8,235 nt of DNA, taken from NCBI GenBank assembly GCA_025450255.1, contig JANWHV010000124.1:1-8235 (forward strand), written 5' to 3'. This stretch comes from Chloroflexota bacterium (GTDB lineage Bacteria; Chloroflexota; UBA5177; JANWHV01). The translations under genes were made by a program, and so were the position numbers. The notes beneath the pieces are model-generated. The model was not told the origin of the DNA. It saw only the letters and a list, made by a program, of their open reading frames with translations, and did not search any database. Each line of letters starts with the position of its first letter. Within the stretch, counting starts at the first letter, position 1. Below, piece after piece: positions 1-5,439 of the stretch.

Positions 1-164
1 AGCACGGGACCCGAGAGCCGGGGCTGGAGGAATGAGGCTGGACCGGCACGGGCCGCCAGCCGTTCAGGACGTTCCCAGCTAAAGCGCATCAGGTAGACGC
101 TGAAGATCGTCTGCGCAAAGAGCAAGAGCGCGATGAGCGACAGGAAAACGGACAGCACGCCCAT
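1..164 (-). CDS. Membrane-anchored family 2 glycosyltransferase, N-terminal fragment
   Basis: This is the first 54 codons of a gene that continues beyond the left edge. The visible protein starts MGVLSVFLSLIALLLFAQTI, one hydrophobic membrane segment (about residues 3-24), followed by a YLMRFSWERPERL stretch and a proline-rich FLQPRLSGPV segment. In membrane glycosyltransferases of the GT2 type from Chloroflexota-like bacteria, a stretch of this kind (helix, W-E-x-P-E-R-L, F-L-x-P-R-x-S) comes just before the catalytic GT-A domain. The start ATG shares one base with the stop of the upstream GtrA gene (TGATG), and a GGAG lies nine bases upstream inside that gene, so translation is probably coupled. 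The inferred role is transfer of sugar in surface polysaccharide or glycolipid synthesis at the inner membrane. The catalytic motifs are not in the window, so the family call rests on the N-terminus and on the glycosylation context. Confidence 0.68.
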   Translation of the reverse strand, partial: MGVLSVFLSLIALLLFAQTIFSVYLMRFSWERPERLAARAGPASFLQPRLSGPV

Positions 165-655
165 CAGATCTCGCTCCCATAGCGAGCATTGGCCATGGCG
201 CGTCCGCGGCGCTGGATGGGCGTACCGGCGCGCCAGGTAAAGCGGCAGTTGACCAGGTAGTTCCAGGCCGTGGCCGTGGCGATCGCGCAGAGGTTGGCGA
301 TCAGGTAATGCAGGCCGAACGCCGAGGTGAGCACGGCCAGGATGCCGAGCGTAATCAGCATGCCGCCAAGGGCGATCGCGTTGTATCTCGCCAGACGCGA
401 GAGCCGGCGAAGCCCGGACGCCTCACCTCTGAACGTCCAGCTATCGTTCATCTGGAAGTTGCAGAAAATGGCGACCTCGGTAGCGATTGCCGCCGCCACG
501 ATATGGTTGACATGCGCGGCCTCCACCAGCGTGAACAGCACGAGCGTGTTGACGATCACGCCGATTGCGCCAACCAGGGCAAAGCGTCCGGCACGCGGCG
601 CATGCAAGGCCGCGTGTCGCGCAAGAGGCAACATAGCCGTGCCGGATTCCCTCAT
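164..655 (-). CDS. GtrA-family four-helix membrane protein (lipid-linked sugar flippase type)
   Basis: The protein has 163 residues and four hydrophobic segments at about 25-45, 51-69, 92-112 and 116-137. GtrA hallmarks are visible: RFALVGAIGVIVN at 24-36, the N-F-x-x-N-x-x-W-T-F loop motif at 66-75, and NYLVNCRFTW at 132-141. GtrA proteins are thought to move polyprenyl-phosphate sugars across the cytoplasmic membrane, and they also occur as the membrane half of archaeal-type dolichol-phosphate mannose synthases. The start at 655 was chosen because its ATG overlaps the stop of the upstream glycosyltransferase (ATGA) and a GGAGG lies nine bases before it. The reading frame stays open upstream to 979, but that part has no GtrA character and overlaps the glycosyltransferase. 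An internal Met at residue 8 is a possible alternative start. The C-terminal tail after residue 142 is basic and probably cytoplasmic. Confidence 0.9.
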   Translation of the reverse strand: MRESGTAMLPLARHAALHAPRAGRFALVGAIGVIVNTLVLFTLVEAAHVNHIVAAAIATEVAIFCNFQMNDSWTFRGEASGLRRLSRLARYNAIALGGMLITLGILAVLTSAFGLHYLIANLCAIATATAWNYLVNCRFTWRAGTPIQRRGRAMANARYGSEI

Positions 656-1437
656 ATTTCCACGCCTCCGCCGTCTCGCGCCGTACTGCCGGAAGCGGCC
701 GTGGCCACCATGGCGCCAGTCAAGACATGCGGGTTGCTTCGTCGTTGGAAGCGCAATCGCCAGACGAGCGCCAGGGCCTCGAGAAAAATCCTTGAGGACA
801 TCTTGGAGCGGCCCGCCGTGCGGTCTGGGAATACGATAGGTACTTCGGCGAATTGGAATCCGGCGAGGCGGCATAGGTGATTCATTTCGACCTGGAAGCC
901 GAAGCCGTTGGAGGCTATGGCGTCGAGATCGAGTGCCTGTAACACGCGTCGACTGAAGCACTTGAACCCACTGGTGCAATCCTTGATCGGAAGGCTGAGC
1001 AGCAGACGCGCATACAGGCTGCCGCCCCGGCTGATAACTCGGCGTGGCAGTGACCAGTGTTCGGTGCGGCCTCCGGCGACATTGCGTGAGCCGATTACCA
1101 CGTCGGCCTCGGCGCCGGCCGCCAGCAGCCGCGGCAGATCTTCCGGCCGGTGTGAAAAGTCGGCGTCCATCTCCACCACCTGGTCGTAGTCATGGGTGAG
1201 CGCGTACTTGAATCCGGCCACGTATGCGCTGCCCAGGCCAAGCTTGCCGGCGCGGTGCAAGACATGCACGCGCCCGGTCTGTCGCGCAAGCTCGTTCGCG
1301 AGCTGTCCGGTCCCATCGGGCGACGCGTCGTCGACGATCAACATTTGCACGCGCGGGTCCACGGCGAGCACCTCTTCCACCAGTGCAGGCAGGTTCTCTC
1401 GCTCGTTGAACGTGGGCACGATGACAAGCGGCTTCAT
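652..1437 (-). CDS. Polyprenol/dolichol-phosphate mannosyltransferase-type GT2 glycosyltransferase
   Basis: The 261-residue protein has the full DPM1-like GT-A domain: VPTFNERENL (7-16), the nucleotide-binding DDASPDGT (36-43), GKLGLGSAY (64-72), the metal-binding DAD at 91-93 in DADFSHRPED, GSRNVAGG (116-123), KDCTSGFKCF (152-161), NGFGFQVEM (177-185) and FPDRTAGRSKMS (203-214). This family moves mannose or another hexose from a nucleotide sugar to polyprenyl phosphate on the inner face of the membrane. No membrane segment follows the catalytic domain. The C-terminal 30 residues are low in hydrophobicity, so the enzyme is soluble or held by its partner, and the adjacent GtrA protein is the obvious candidate. 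The start at 1437 is set by a GGAGG seven bases upstream and by the conserved N-terminus; an in-frame extension to 1575 lacks homologous character. The donor sugar cannot be read from the sequence. Confidence 0.93.
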   Translation of the reverse strand: MKPLVIVPTFNERENLPALVEEVLAVDPRVQMLIVDDASPDGTGQLANELARQTGRVHVLHRAGKLGLGSAYVAGFKYALTHDYDQVVEMDADFSHRPEDLPRLLAAGAEADVVIGSRNVAGGRTEHWSLPRRVISRGGSLYARLLLSLPIKDCTSGFKCFSRRVLQALDLDAIASNGFGFQVEMNHLCRLAGFQFAEVPIVFPDRTAGRSKMSSRIFLEALALVWRLRFQRRSNPHVLTGAMVATAASGSTARDGGGVEI

Positions 1438-1444
1438 ACGATTT

Positions 1445-1449
1445 CCTCC
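1445..1449 (-). promoter_or_regulatory. Shine-Dalgarno site of the glycosyltransferase gene
   Basis: A GGAGG on the minus strand, seven bases before the ATG at 1437, fixes this Met as the start rather than the in-frame Met at 1575. Confidence 0.8.
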
Positions 1450-1504
1450 GAAAAACGGCGCAAAAGGTCCCTTAGACGTGCGGAAGGCACGGAACCAGGG
1501 GAGC

Positions 1505-1536
1505 GACATAGGTGTCGATATGTGGACGCCTATGTC
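1505..1536. repeat. 12-bp inverted repeat (operator or leader hairpin)
   Basis: The arms are GACATAGGTGTC (1505-1516) and GACGCCTATGTC (1525-1536), separated by eight bases. All twelve positions pair on the plus strand, one as G-U. On the minus strand that position becomes a C-A mismatch, so a hairpin is better in plus-strand RNA, while as duplex DNA it is a good operator-like dyad. It lies 68 bases before the first gene of the minus-strand operon. Confidence 0.6.
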
Positions 1537-1607
1537 ACACAAAATCCCGAACACGTGATTCGGCGGCCATGCCAAATCGGCGACGCGGCCAACGTGTGGG
1601 AGTGCAA

Positions 1608-1634
1608 GGTGTCACGGAGAGACAATGTGACGCC
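1608..1634. repeat. 8-bp inverted repeat with the same half-site as the 1505 dyad
   Basis: The arms are GGTGTCAC (1608-1615) and GTGACGCC (1627-1634) around an 11-base spacer. They match at seven of eight positions, the eighth being a G-U pair. The outer hexamers GGTGTC and GACGCC are the same as the inner part of the dyad at 1505-1536. The role is unknown; it could be a second regulator site upstream of the minus-strand operon. Confidence 0.45.
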
Positions 1635-1643
1635 AGAACGCAA

Positions 1644-1661
1644 CTGCACGGTGTTGTGCAG
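1644..1661. repeat. Perfect 6-bp inverted repeat
   Basis: CTGCAC (1644-1649) and GTGCAG (1656-1661) flank a six-base loop, GGTGTT. It is short enough to arise by chance. It is listed because it lies in a cluster of dyads in non-coding DNA. Confidence 0.35.
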
Positions 1662-1756
1662 AGCGCGGGATCCAAGCGGCGATCGGCAAGCGCGCGATCG
1701 ACGCACTACATTATCGCGTTAGTGGAACGTCGGATTCCATACACCTGTCCCCGCGC

Positions 1757-1786
1757 TATATCCCACAGTGGACGTACATTGTCCAC
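1757..1786 (-). promoter_or_regulatory. Possible promoter with overlapping dyad for the minus-strand operon
   Basis: On the minus strand TGGACA (1785-1780, five of six to the -35 consensus) is followed after 17-19 bases by GATATAGC (1762-1755), which can serve as a weak -10. A perfect dyad, GTGGAC (1768-1773) and GTCCAC (1781-1786), covers the -35 and spacer and could be an operator. A start here would give a leader of about 310 bases carrying the dyads at 1505, 1608 and 1644. The -10 match is poor, so this is tentative. Confidence 0.25.
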
Positions 1787-1825
1787 CCCACACAAGTTCC
1801 TAGTGTACGGGTGCCCAAACTAACG

Positions 1826-1842
1826 AACAACCCCAGGTTGTT
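1826..1842. repeat. 7-bp perfect hairpin with 3-base loop
   Basis: AACAACC (1826-1832) and GGTTGTT (1836-1842) form a perfect stem around a three-base loop. It lies about 50 bases past the end of comM. On the minus strand the following bases (CGTTAGTTT) are only mildly T-rich, so it may be an accessory terminator hairpin or a protein site. Confidence 0.4.
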
Positions 1843-1852
1843 AAATAACTGT

Positions 1853-1890
1853 AAAAACTTATTGCCGATTGGATGTACCAACACAGCGGC
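1853..1890 (-). terminator. Weak intrinsic-like terminator after comM
   Basis: On the minus strand, starting three bases after the comM stop, GCCG and TTGG (1890-1887, 1872-1869 in dyad with 1881-1878 and 1867-1864) form two 4-bp helices separated by an internal loop. AATAAG and five T residues (1857-1853) follow. The stem is interrupted and modest, so termination would be incomplete unless helped by the next hairpin at 1826-1842. Confidence 0.4.
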
Positions 1891-1893
1891 GAA

Positions 1894-3411
1894 TCAGACC
1901 TGCTTGCGCGCCCGATATTGCAGGGCCTCGGCCGCGTGCACGGCGGCGATCGTCTCCGCGCCCGCCAGATCGGCAATGGTGCGGGCCAACTTGAGCGTGC
2001 GGTGGAAGGCGCGGGCGCTCAGGTGGAGTTGCTGCATGGCGGACTTCAGCAGGCTCTGCGCCGTGGCGTCCGTCACGCAGAACGCGCGCACCTCGCTCGG
2101 CCCCATATCCGCGTTGCTCACCATGGTGGTGCCGGCGAAACGGGCCCGTTGCCGCTCGCGGGCCGCTTGCACTCGTACCCGCACCACGCTGGACGGCTCG
2201 CTCAGGCTGTTGCCGGTCAGCTTGTCGTATTGCACGCGCGGCACCTCGACGTGAATGTCGATGCGGTCCAGCAGCGGACCCGAGAGGCGGCGCTGGTATT
2301 TCGCCACGGCGGTAGGCGAGCAAGTACATTCGCGCATGGTGTCGCCGGCGTAGCCGCAGGGGCAGGGGTTCATGGCGCCAACCAGCATGAACTTGGCGGG
2401 GAAGGTGACGGTGCCCTGCACGCGGCTGATCGTCACCGTGCCGTCCTCCAGCGGTTGGCGGAGCACCTCCAGCCCGGCCTGGCCGAACTCCGGCACCTCG
2501 TCAAGGAACAGCACGCCGCGGTGCGCCAGCGAGATCTCGCCCGGACGCGGCCAGCGGCCGCCGCCGACCAGCCCGGCGTGGCTGATGGTGTAGTGAGGGG
2601 CGCGGAAGGGGCGTTGCCGGACCATCGGCTGGTCGGAGGAGAGCATGCCGGCGACGGAGAATATCTTCGTCGTCTCCAGGCTCTCCTCGGCCGTCATGCG
2701 TGGCAGAATGCCCGGAAGCGCTCGCGCAAGCAGGGTCTTCCCCGCGCCGGGCGCGCCGAACATCAACACGTTATGCCCGCCGCTGGCGGCGACCTCCAGG
2801 GCGCGCTTGACGTGCTCCTGCCCGCGCACCGAGGCGAAGTCGGCGGCGGGCGCCGGTTCCTCCTCGTCGCCGAAGGTCATGGGCTGGGCGGGCGCGATCG
2901 GCGTATCGCCGCGAAGGTGGCCGACCAACGCCGCCAGGTTCTCCACCGGAATAATCGTGACGCCCTCGACCAGCGCCGCCTCATGGGCATCCACGGCCGG
3001 CACGAAGACCGTGGTGATGCCGTGGTCGCGAGCCAGGGCCACCATGGGCAGGATGCCGTTGGTGTGGCGCAGGGCGCCGTCCAGGCCCAGCTCGCCCAGG
3101 AAGAGGCAGCCGGCGTCGTCGAACACCACCTGCTCCCCCGCGCGCAGCACGCCCACGGCCATCGGCACGTCGTAACTGGGGCCTTCCTTGCGCAGATCGG
3201 CGGGGGCCAGGTTGACGGTGATGCGCTTCATGGGGAAGGTCAGGCCGGAGTTACGGATGGCGGCGCGCACCCGTTCCTTGGCTTCGTTGACGGCGGTATC
3301 GGGGAGGCCCACGATGGTAAAGGCGGGCAACCCGTTCGCCAGATCGACCTCGACCTCCACCAGGGCGCCGTCCAACCCCACCACCGCGCACGAATACACC
3401 ATTGCCAGCAT
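1894..3411 (-). CDS. comM: ComM/YifB-family AAA+ protein (Mg-chelatase-like)
   Basis: This is a 505-residue protein of the usual family length. The N-terminal Lon-protease-like fold covers residues 1-165, including VGLPDTAVNEAKERVRAAI (34-52) and the P-S-Y-D-V-P-M-A motif (78-85). A Mg-chelatase-type AAA+ domain follows with Walker A GAPGAGKT (219-226), Walker B VLFLDEVPEF (300-309), a CPC...CTC cysteine cluster (350, 352, 362, 364) that may bind metal, and the sensor/arginine segment LLDRIDIHVEV (380-390). The C-terminal lid has LSARAFHRTLKLARTIADL (464-482). In transformable bacteria ComM is a hexameric helicase that extends branch migration when incoming DNA recombines. The gene is also widespread in bacteria not known to be competent. 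The start is the canonical MLAxVYSC, with AAGGA nine bases upstream; a second Met three codons on is less likely. It is transcribed alone, divergently from the VOC gene. All key residues look intact. Confidence 0.96.
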   Translation of the reverse strand: MLAMVYSCAVVGLDGALVEVEVDLANGLPAFTIVGLPDTAVNEAKERVRAAIRNSGLTFPMKRITVNLAPADLRKEGPSYDVPMAVGVLRAGEQVVFDDAGCLFLGELGLDGALRHTNGILPMVALARDHGITTVFVPAVDAHEAALVEGVTIIPVENLAALVGHLRGDTPIAPAQPMTFGDEEEPAPAADFASVRGQEHVKRALEVAASGGHNVLMFGAPGAGKTLLARALPGILPRMTAEESLETTKIFSVAGMLSSDQPMVRQRPFRAPHYTISHAGLVGGGRWPRPGEISLAHRGVLFLDEVPEFGQAGLEVLRQPLEDGTVTISRVQGTVTFPAKFMLVGAMNPCPCGYAGDTMRECTCSPTAVAKYQRRLSGPLLDRIDIHVEVPRVQYDKLTGNSLSEPSSVVRVRVQAARERQRARFAGTTMVSNADMGPSEVRAFCVTDATAQSLLKSAMQQLHLSARAFHRTLKLARTIADLAGAETIAAVHAAEALQYRARKQV

Positions 3412-3440
3412 CCGGCTGTTTCCTTCCCGCTATGCCGTGG

Positions 3441-3449
3441 AGTGTAGCA
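3441..3449 (-). promoter_or_regulatory. Candidate extended -10 promoter of comM
   Basis: The minus strand reads TGCTACACT, an extended -10 element (TGnTACACT), about 30 bases before the comM ATG. No good -35 is present at the right distance. A second -10-like TATACT lies further upstream at 3472-3467, also without a -35. Either could serve. Confidence 0.35.
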
Positions 3450-3539
3450 CAGGGAGGCGGTTGCTCAGTATAAAGTGTCTGCGCATTGCTTGTGTATCGT
3501 GATGTGGGGCGGCGCCCGGCCACTGCCGTTTTCTGATTG

Positions 3540-3563
3540 CCGGGCGTCGATATCGACGCCCGG
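3540..3563. repeat. Perfect 24-bp palindrome in the comM/VOC divergent region
   Basis: The half CCGGGCGTCGAT (3540-3551) is followed directly by its exact reverse complement (3552-3563), with no spacer. In single-stranded form it could make a 9-bp stem with a GATATC loop. It lies between the two divergent promoters, about 60 bases upstream of the VOC -35. No T-run follows on either strand and no gene ends here, so an operator is more likely than a terminator. Confidence 0.7.
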
Positions 3564-3621
3564 GAGCCCGTGTCGAGCGAAATTCGGCGCCTGGGGCTGA
3601 GCAACTGACTTCACGTCCTGC

Positions 3622-3650
3622 TTGACAATGTCGCTAATTGCAACTACAAT
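3622..3650 (+). promoter_or_regulatory. Strong sigma-70-type promoter of the VOC gene
   Basis: TTGACA (3622-3627), a 17-base spacer and TACAAT (3645-3650) match the vegetative consensus at all six and five of six positions. Transcription would begin near 3657, giving a short leader of about 20 bases with the ribosome site at 3662-3667. Confidence 0.85.
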
Positions 3651-3657
3651 AGTTACA
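3639..3657. promoter_or_regulatory. Probable operator over the -10 and start site of the VOC gene
   Basis: TGCAACT (3639-3645) and AGTTACA (3651-3657) form an inverted repeat, six of seven matching, around the five bases ACAAT of the -10 hexamer. A dimeric repressor bound here would block the promoter. Related dioxygenase/glyoxalase genes in other bacteria are often under thiol- or quinone-sensing MarR or DUF24 repressors. That this applies here is inference, and no regulator gene lies next to it. Confidence 0.5.
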
Positions 3658-3661
3658 GATG

Positions 3662-3667
3662 AAGGAG
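3662..3667 (+). promoter_or_regulatory. Shine-Dalgarno site of the VOC gene
   Basis: AAGGAG with a nine-base gap to the ATG at 3677 decides the start. The in-frame ATG at 3659 lies upstream of this site and within a few bases of the predicted transcript start, so it is unlikely to be used. Confidence 0.8.
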
Positions 3668-3676
3668 AAGCAACCA

Positions 3677-4543
3677 ATGTCTACCCAAACAGTTACCAGT
3701 ATCCATGCCGCGACCACGGTCGGGCCAGTTACCCTGGCCGTCGCGGACCTCGACCGCTCGCTCGATTATTATCAGCGCGGCCTCGGCCTGCGCGTGCTCG
3801 ATCGCAACGACTCGGGCGCCGTGCTCGGCGTCGATAGCCCCCTCCTATACCTGGTCGAGGAGAAGGGCGCCAAGCCAAAATCACGCCACACGACCGGCCT
3901 CTACCATTTCGCCATCCTGCTGCCCAGCCGGCTGGATCTTGCCCGCTTCCTGGCGCGCTTGCTGCGCTCCGGATACCCGCTCGGCGGTCAGGCCGACCAC
4001 CTGGTGAGCGAGGCCCTCTACCTCACCGACCCGGATGGGAACGGCATTGAGGTCTACCGCGACCGCCCGCGCGACGAGTGGACGATGGACGGCGCGAACA
4101 TCCGCATGGCGACCGACCCCATCGATCTGCGCGCCCTGCTCCGCATGCAAGATTCTGACACCGCCACGGTCCCCACGATGCCCGAAGAGACGACCATGGG
4201 CCATATCCACCTGCAGGTTTCCGACGTGGATCGGGCCGAGCGCTTCTATCATGGCATTCTCGGCTTTGACATCATGGCGAAGATGCCGCGGGCCCTGTTT
4301 ATCTCGGCGGGCGGCTATCACCATCACCTCGGACTGAATAGCTGGGAGAGCGCCGGCGGCCCCAAAGGCGCGCTCGACGACGCCGGTCTCCGCCAGGCGA
4401 CTATCGTGCTGCCGGACGTGGCGGCCCTGGCCGATGTGCGAGCGCGCCTCGATGGCGCCGGTATCCCGGTAACCGAGGAACAGGGCGGGTTCATCGCCCA
4501 TGACCAGGACGAGAACCGCTTGCTGTTCACCATCGCCAAATAG
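3677..4543 (+). CDS. Two-module VOC family protein (CatE-like dioxygenase/glyoxalase)
   Basis: The 288-residue protein is built of two vicinal-oxygen-chelate modules, about 12-131 and 172-288, each made of two beta-alpha-beta-beta-beta units. Module 1 contains VTLAVADLDRSLDYY (18-32), GLYHFAILLPSR (74-85) and DPDGNGIEVYRDRP (118-131). Module 2 begins with MGHIHLQVSDVDRAERFY (174-191), then GGYHHHLGLNSW (212-223). Length and layout resemble the CatE/MhqA-type ring-cleaving dioxygenases that act on catechols or hydroquinones with a divalent metal, but many relatives have unknown substrates. Likely metal ligands are H77 and E125 from module 1 and H176 from module 2. The matching places elsewhere are P17, Q240 and L283. 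The gene is monocistronic, with a strong promoter, an operator-like dyad and a hairpin at its end. A role in detoxifying quinone-type or aromatic compounds is plausible but unproven. Confidence 0.88.
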   Translation: MSTQTVTSIHAATTVGPVTLAVADLDRSLDYYQRGLGLRVLDRNDSGAVLGVDSPLLYLVEEKGAKPKSRHTTGLYHFAILLPSRLDLARFLARLLRSGYPLGGQADHLVSEALYLTDPDGNGIEVYRDRPRDEWTMDGANIRMATDPIDLRALLRMQDSDTATVPTMPEETTMGHIHLQVSDVDRAERFYHGILGFDIMAKMPRALFISAGGYHHHLGLNSWESAGGPKGALDDAGLRQATIVLPDVAALADVRARLDGAGIPVTEEQGGFIAHDQDENRLLFTIAK

Positions 4544-4561
4544 CCCTTTCGCGGCAATAGT

Positions 4562-4600
4562 CCAGGATAGGCGCCACGCATACCGCGGCGCCTATCCTGG
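4562..4600. terminator. Long perfect hairpin ending the VOC transcript
   Basis: CCAGGATAGGCGCC (4562-4575) and its exact complement (4587-4600) form a 14-bp stem around an 11-base loop, beginning 18 bases after the VOC stop. Neither side is followed by a real T-tract, so it is not a textbook intrinsic terminator. Its strength and position still argue for a transcript end or a 3'-stabilising hairpin. Confidence 0.7.
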
Positions 4601-4620
4601 CATTTCGTGGCCGTTTCTCA

Positions 4621-4649
4621 TTGACGTATAATGTCTTGCGGTCTAGTCT
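4621..4649 (+). promoter_or_regulatory. Candidate promoter of the Bax inhibitor-1 family gene
   Basis: TTGACG (4621-4626), a 17-base spacer and TAGTCT (4644-4649) fit a sigma-70 promoter at five and three of six positions. The spacer begins with TATAAT (4627-4632), which could itself be a -10, but no convincing -35 lies before it. The leader of about 65 bases contains the direct repeat GCGCACTGGC at 4661-4670 and 4680-4689. Confidence 0.5.
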
Positions 4650-4721
4650 AGTCCCAGAGGGCGCACTGGCTGGCGCTTCGCGCACTGGCCGACCCGTGAG
4701 ATCTGAAAGAGAGAGAAGCAG

Positions 4722-5399
4722 ATGATCGATCAATCGTTTGCGCGCGCGAGATCCGGCGCCGCCGGCGCGGTCAGCGGCGATTTCATGGGCCGCGTGATGG
4801 GATATGTCGGCTTTAGCTTTGTCTTTACGGCCGGAGGCGCCGTCCTGGGCGATATTAACGGCCCTGGCCTGCTGTTCCCAGCGATCATCGTCAGCTTCGT
4901 AGCCTTGATAGCCCTGATGTTCCTGAAGGAGCGCACCCCGCTCAACCTGGCCCTGATGTATATCTTCGCTACCGCCGAGGGCGTGTTCCTGGGGCAACTC
5001 CTGCAGAGCTATATCGCGGCGGGGCTCGGCAGTATCGTGGTGGTGGCCGCGGCCGCCACGGCGGCGATTACCTGCGCGGCGGCCGTGTATGGCGTGACCA
5101 CGCAACGCGATCTATCCGGATTCGGCGGTATGCTGTTCGTGGCCTTGATCGGCGTTCTGGTGGTGTCGGTGGTGGGGATTTTCATTCACATGACGGCGCT
5201 GCATATCGTGATCTCCGGCGCGACGGCCCTCCTGTTCACCGGCTTCCTGGTGTACGATTTCAACCGTATTTCGCGGGCCAGAAGCTGGTCCGAGGGCGAT
5301 GCGGTGCTGATGGCGGTCAGCATCTATCTGGATATTCTCAACCTGTTCCTGAGCTTGCTGCGTATCCTGTCGATCCTGAGCGGGAACAGCCGGCGCTAA
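4722..5399 (+). CDS. Bax inhibitor-1 (TMBIM/UPF0005) family membrane protein
   Basis: The 225-residue protein is strongly hydrophobic, with about seven membrane segments (roughly 26-44, 50-68, 74-94, 102-124, 134-154, 158-178, 196-217) and a short N-terminal cytoplasmic arm. Family marks are at the C-terminal end: GFLVYDFNRI (174-183) and VSIYLDILNLFLSLLRIL (199-216). D179 and D204 match the aspartate pair that forms the pH-sensitive calcium-leak gate in the Bacillus homologue YetJ. Bacterial members (YetJ, YccA, YbhL) are calcium-leak channels or modulators of membrane proteolysis, so the name does not imply apoptosis. The ribosome site is weak, only a purine-rich AGAGAGAAG run before the ATG. 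The regulator gene follows after 40 bases without a clear terminator, so the two may be co-transcribed. Confidence 0.92.
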   Translation: MIDQSFARARSGAAGAVSGDFMGRVMGYVGFSFVFTAGGAVLGDINGPGLLFPAIIVSFVALIALMFLKERTPLNLALMYIFATAEGVFLGQLLQSYIAAGLGSIVVVAAAATAAITCAAAVYGVTTQRDLSGFGGMLFVALIGVLVVSVVGIFIHMTALHIVISGATALLFTGFLVYDFNRISRARSWSEGDAVLMAVSIYLDILNLFLSLLRILSILSGNSRR

Positions 5400-5439
5400 C
5401 CGGCGCGTGGAATGAACGGTGGGCGGATAATCTGATGGC

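Larger units (their letters stand above)
1438..1893. other. 456-base non-coding stretch between the glycosylation operon and comM
   Basis: No reading frame here has convincing coding character. The short plus-strand frames are rich in Arg, Cys and His, lack recognisable motifs and have no good ribosome site. Part of the stretch, around 1805-1880, is clearly more AT-rich than the genes on either side. It carries at least six small dyad symmetries (listed separately): a weak terminator-like hairpin after comM at its right end, a possible minus-strand promoter near 1757-1785, and two long imperfect dyads nearer the operon. It most likely contains the promoter and 5' leader of the minus-strand operon. 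A small RNA cannot be excluded. Confidence 0.6.

Noticed and set aside
656..979. In-frame upstream extension of the GtrA gene
   Set aside because: It overlaps conserved C-terminal motifs of the glycosyltransferase in another frame, and the ATGA overlap with a GGAGG gives a far better start at 655.
1438..1575. In-frame upstream extension of the glycosyltransferase
   Set aside because: It has no homologous character, and a strong ribosome site stands directly before the Met at 1437.
1512..1823. Plus-strand 103-codon frame in the non-coding stretch
   Set aside because: It has no ribosome site, a composition unlike a real protein and no motif, and it overlaps several dyads.
1873..3447. Plus-strand 524-codon open frame
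   Set aside because: It lies entirely opposite comM, is rich in Arg, His, Gln and Gly without motifs, and is an antisense shadow common in GC-rich DNA.
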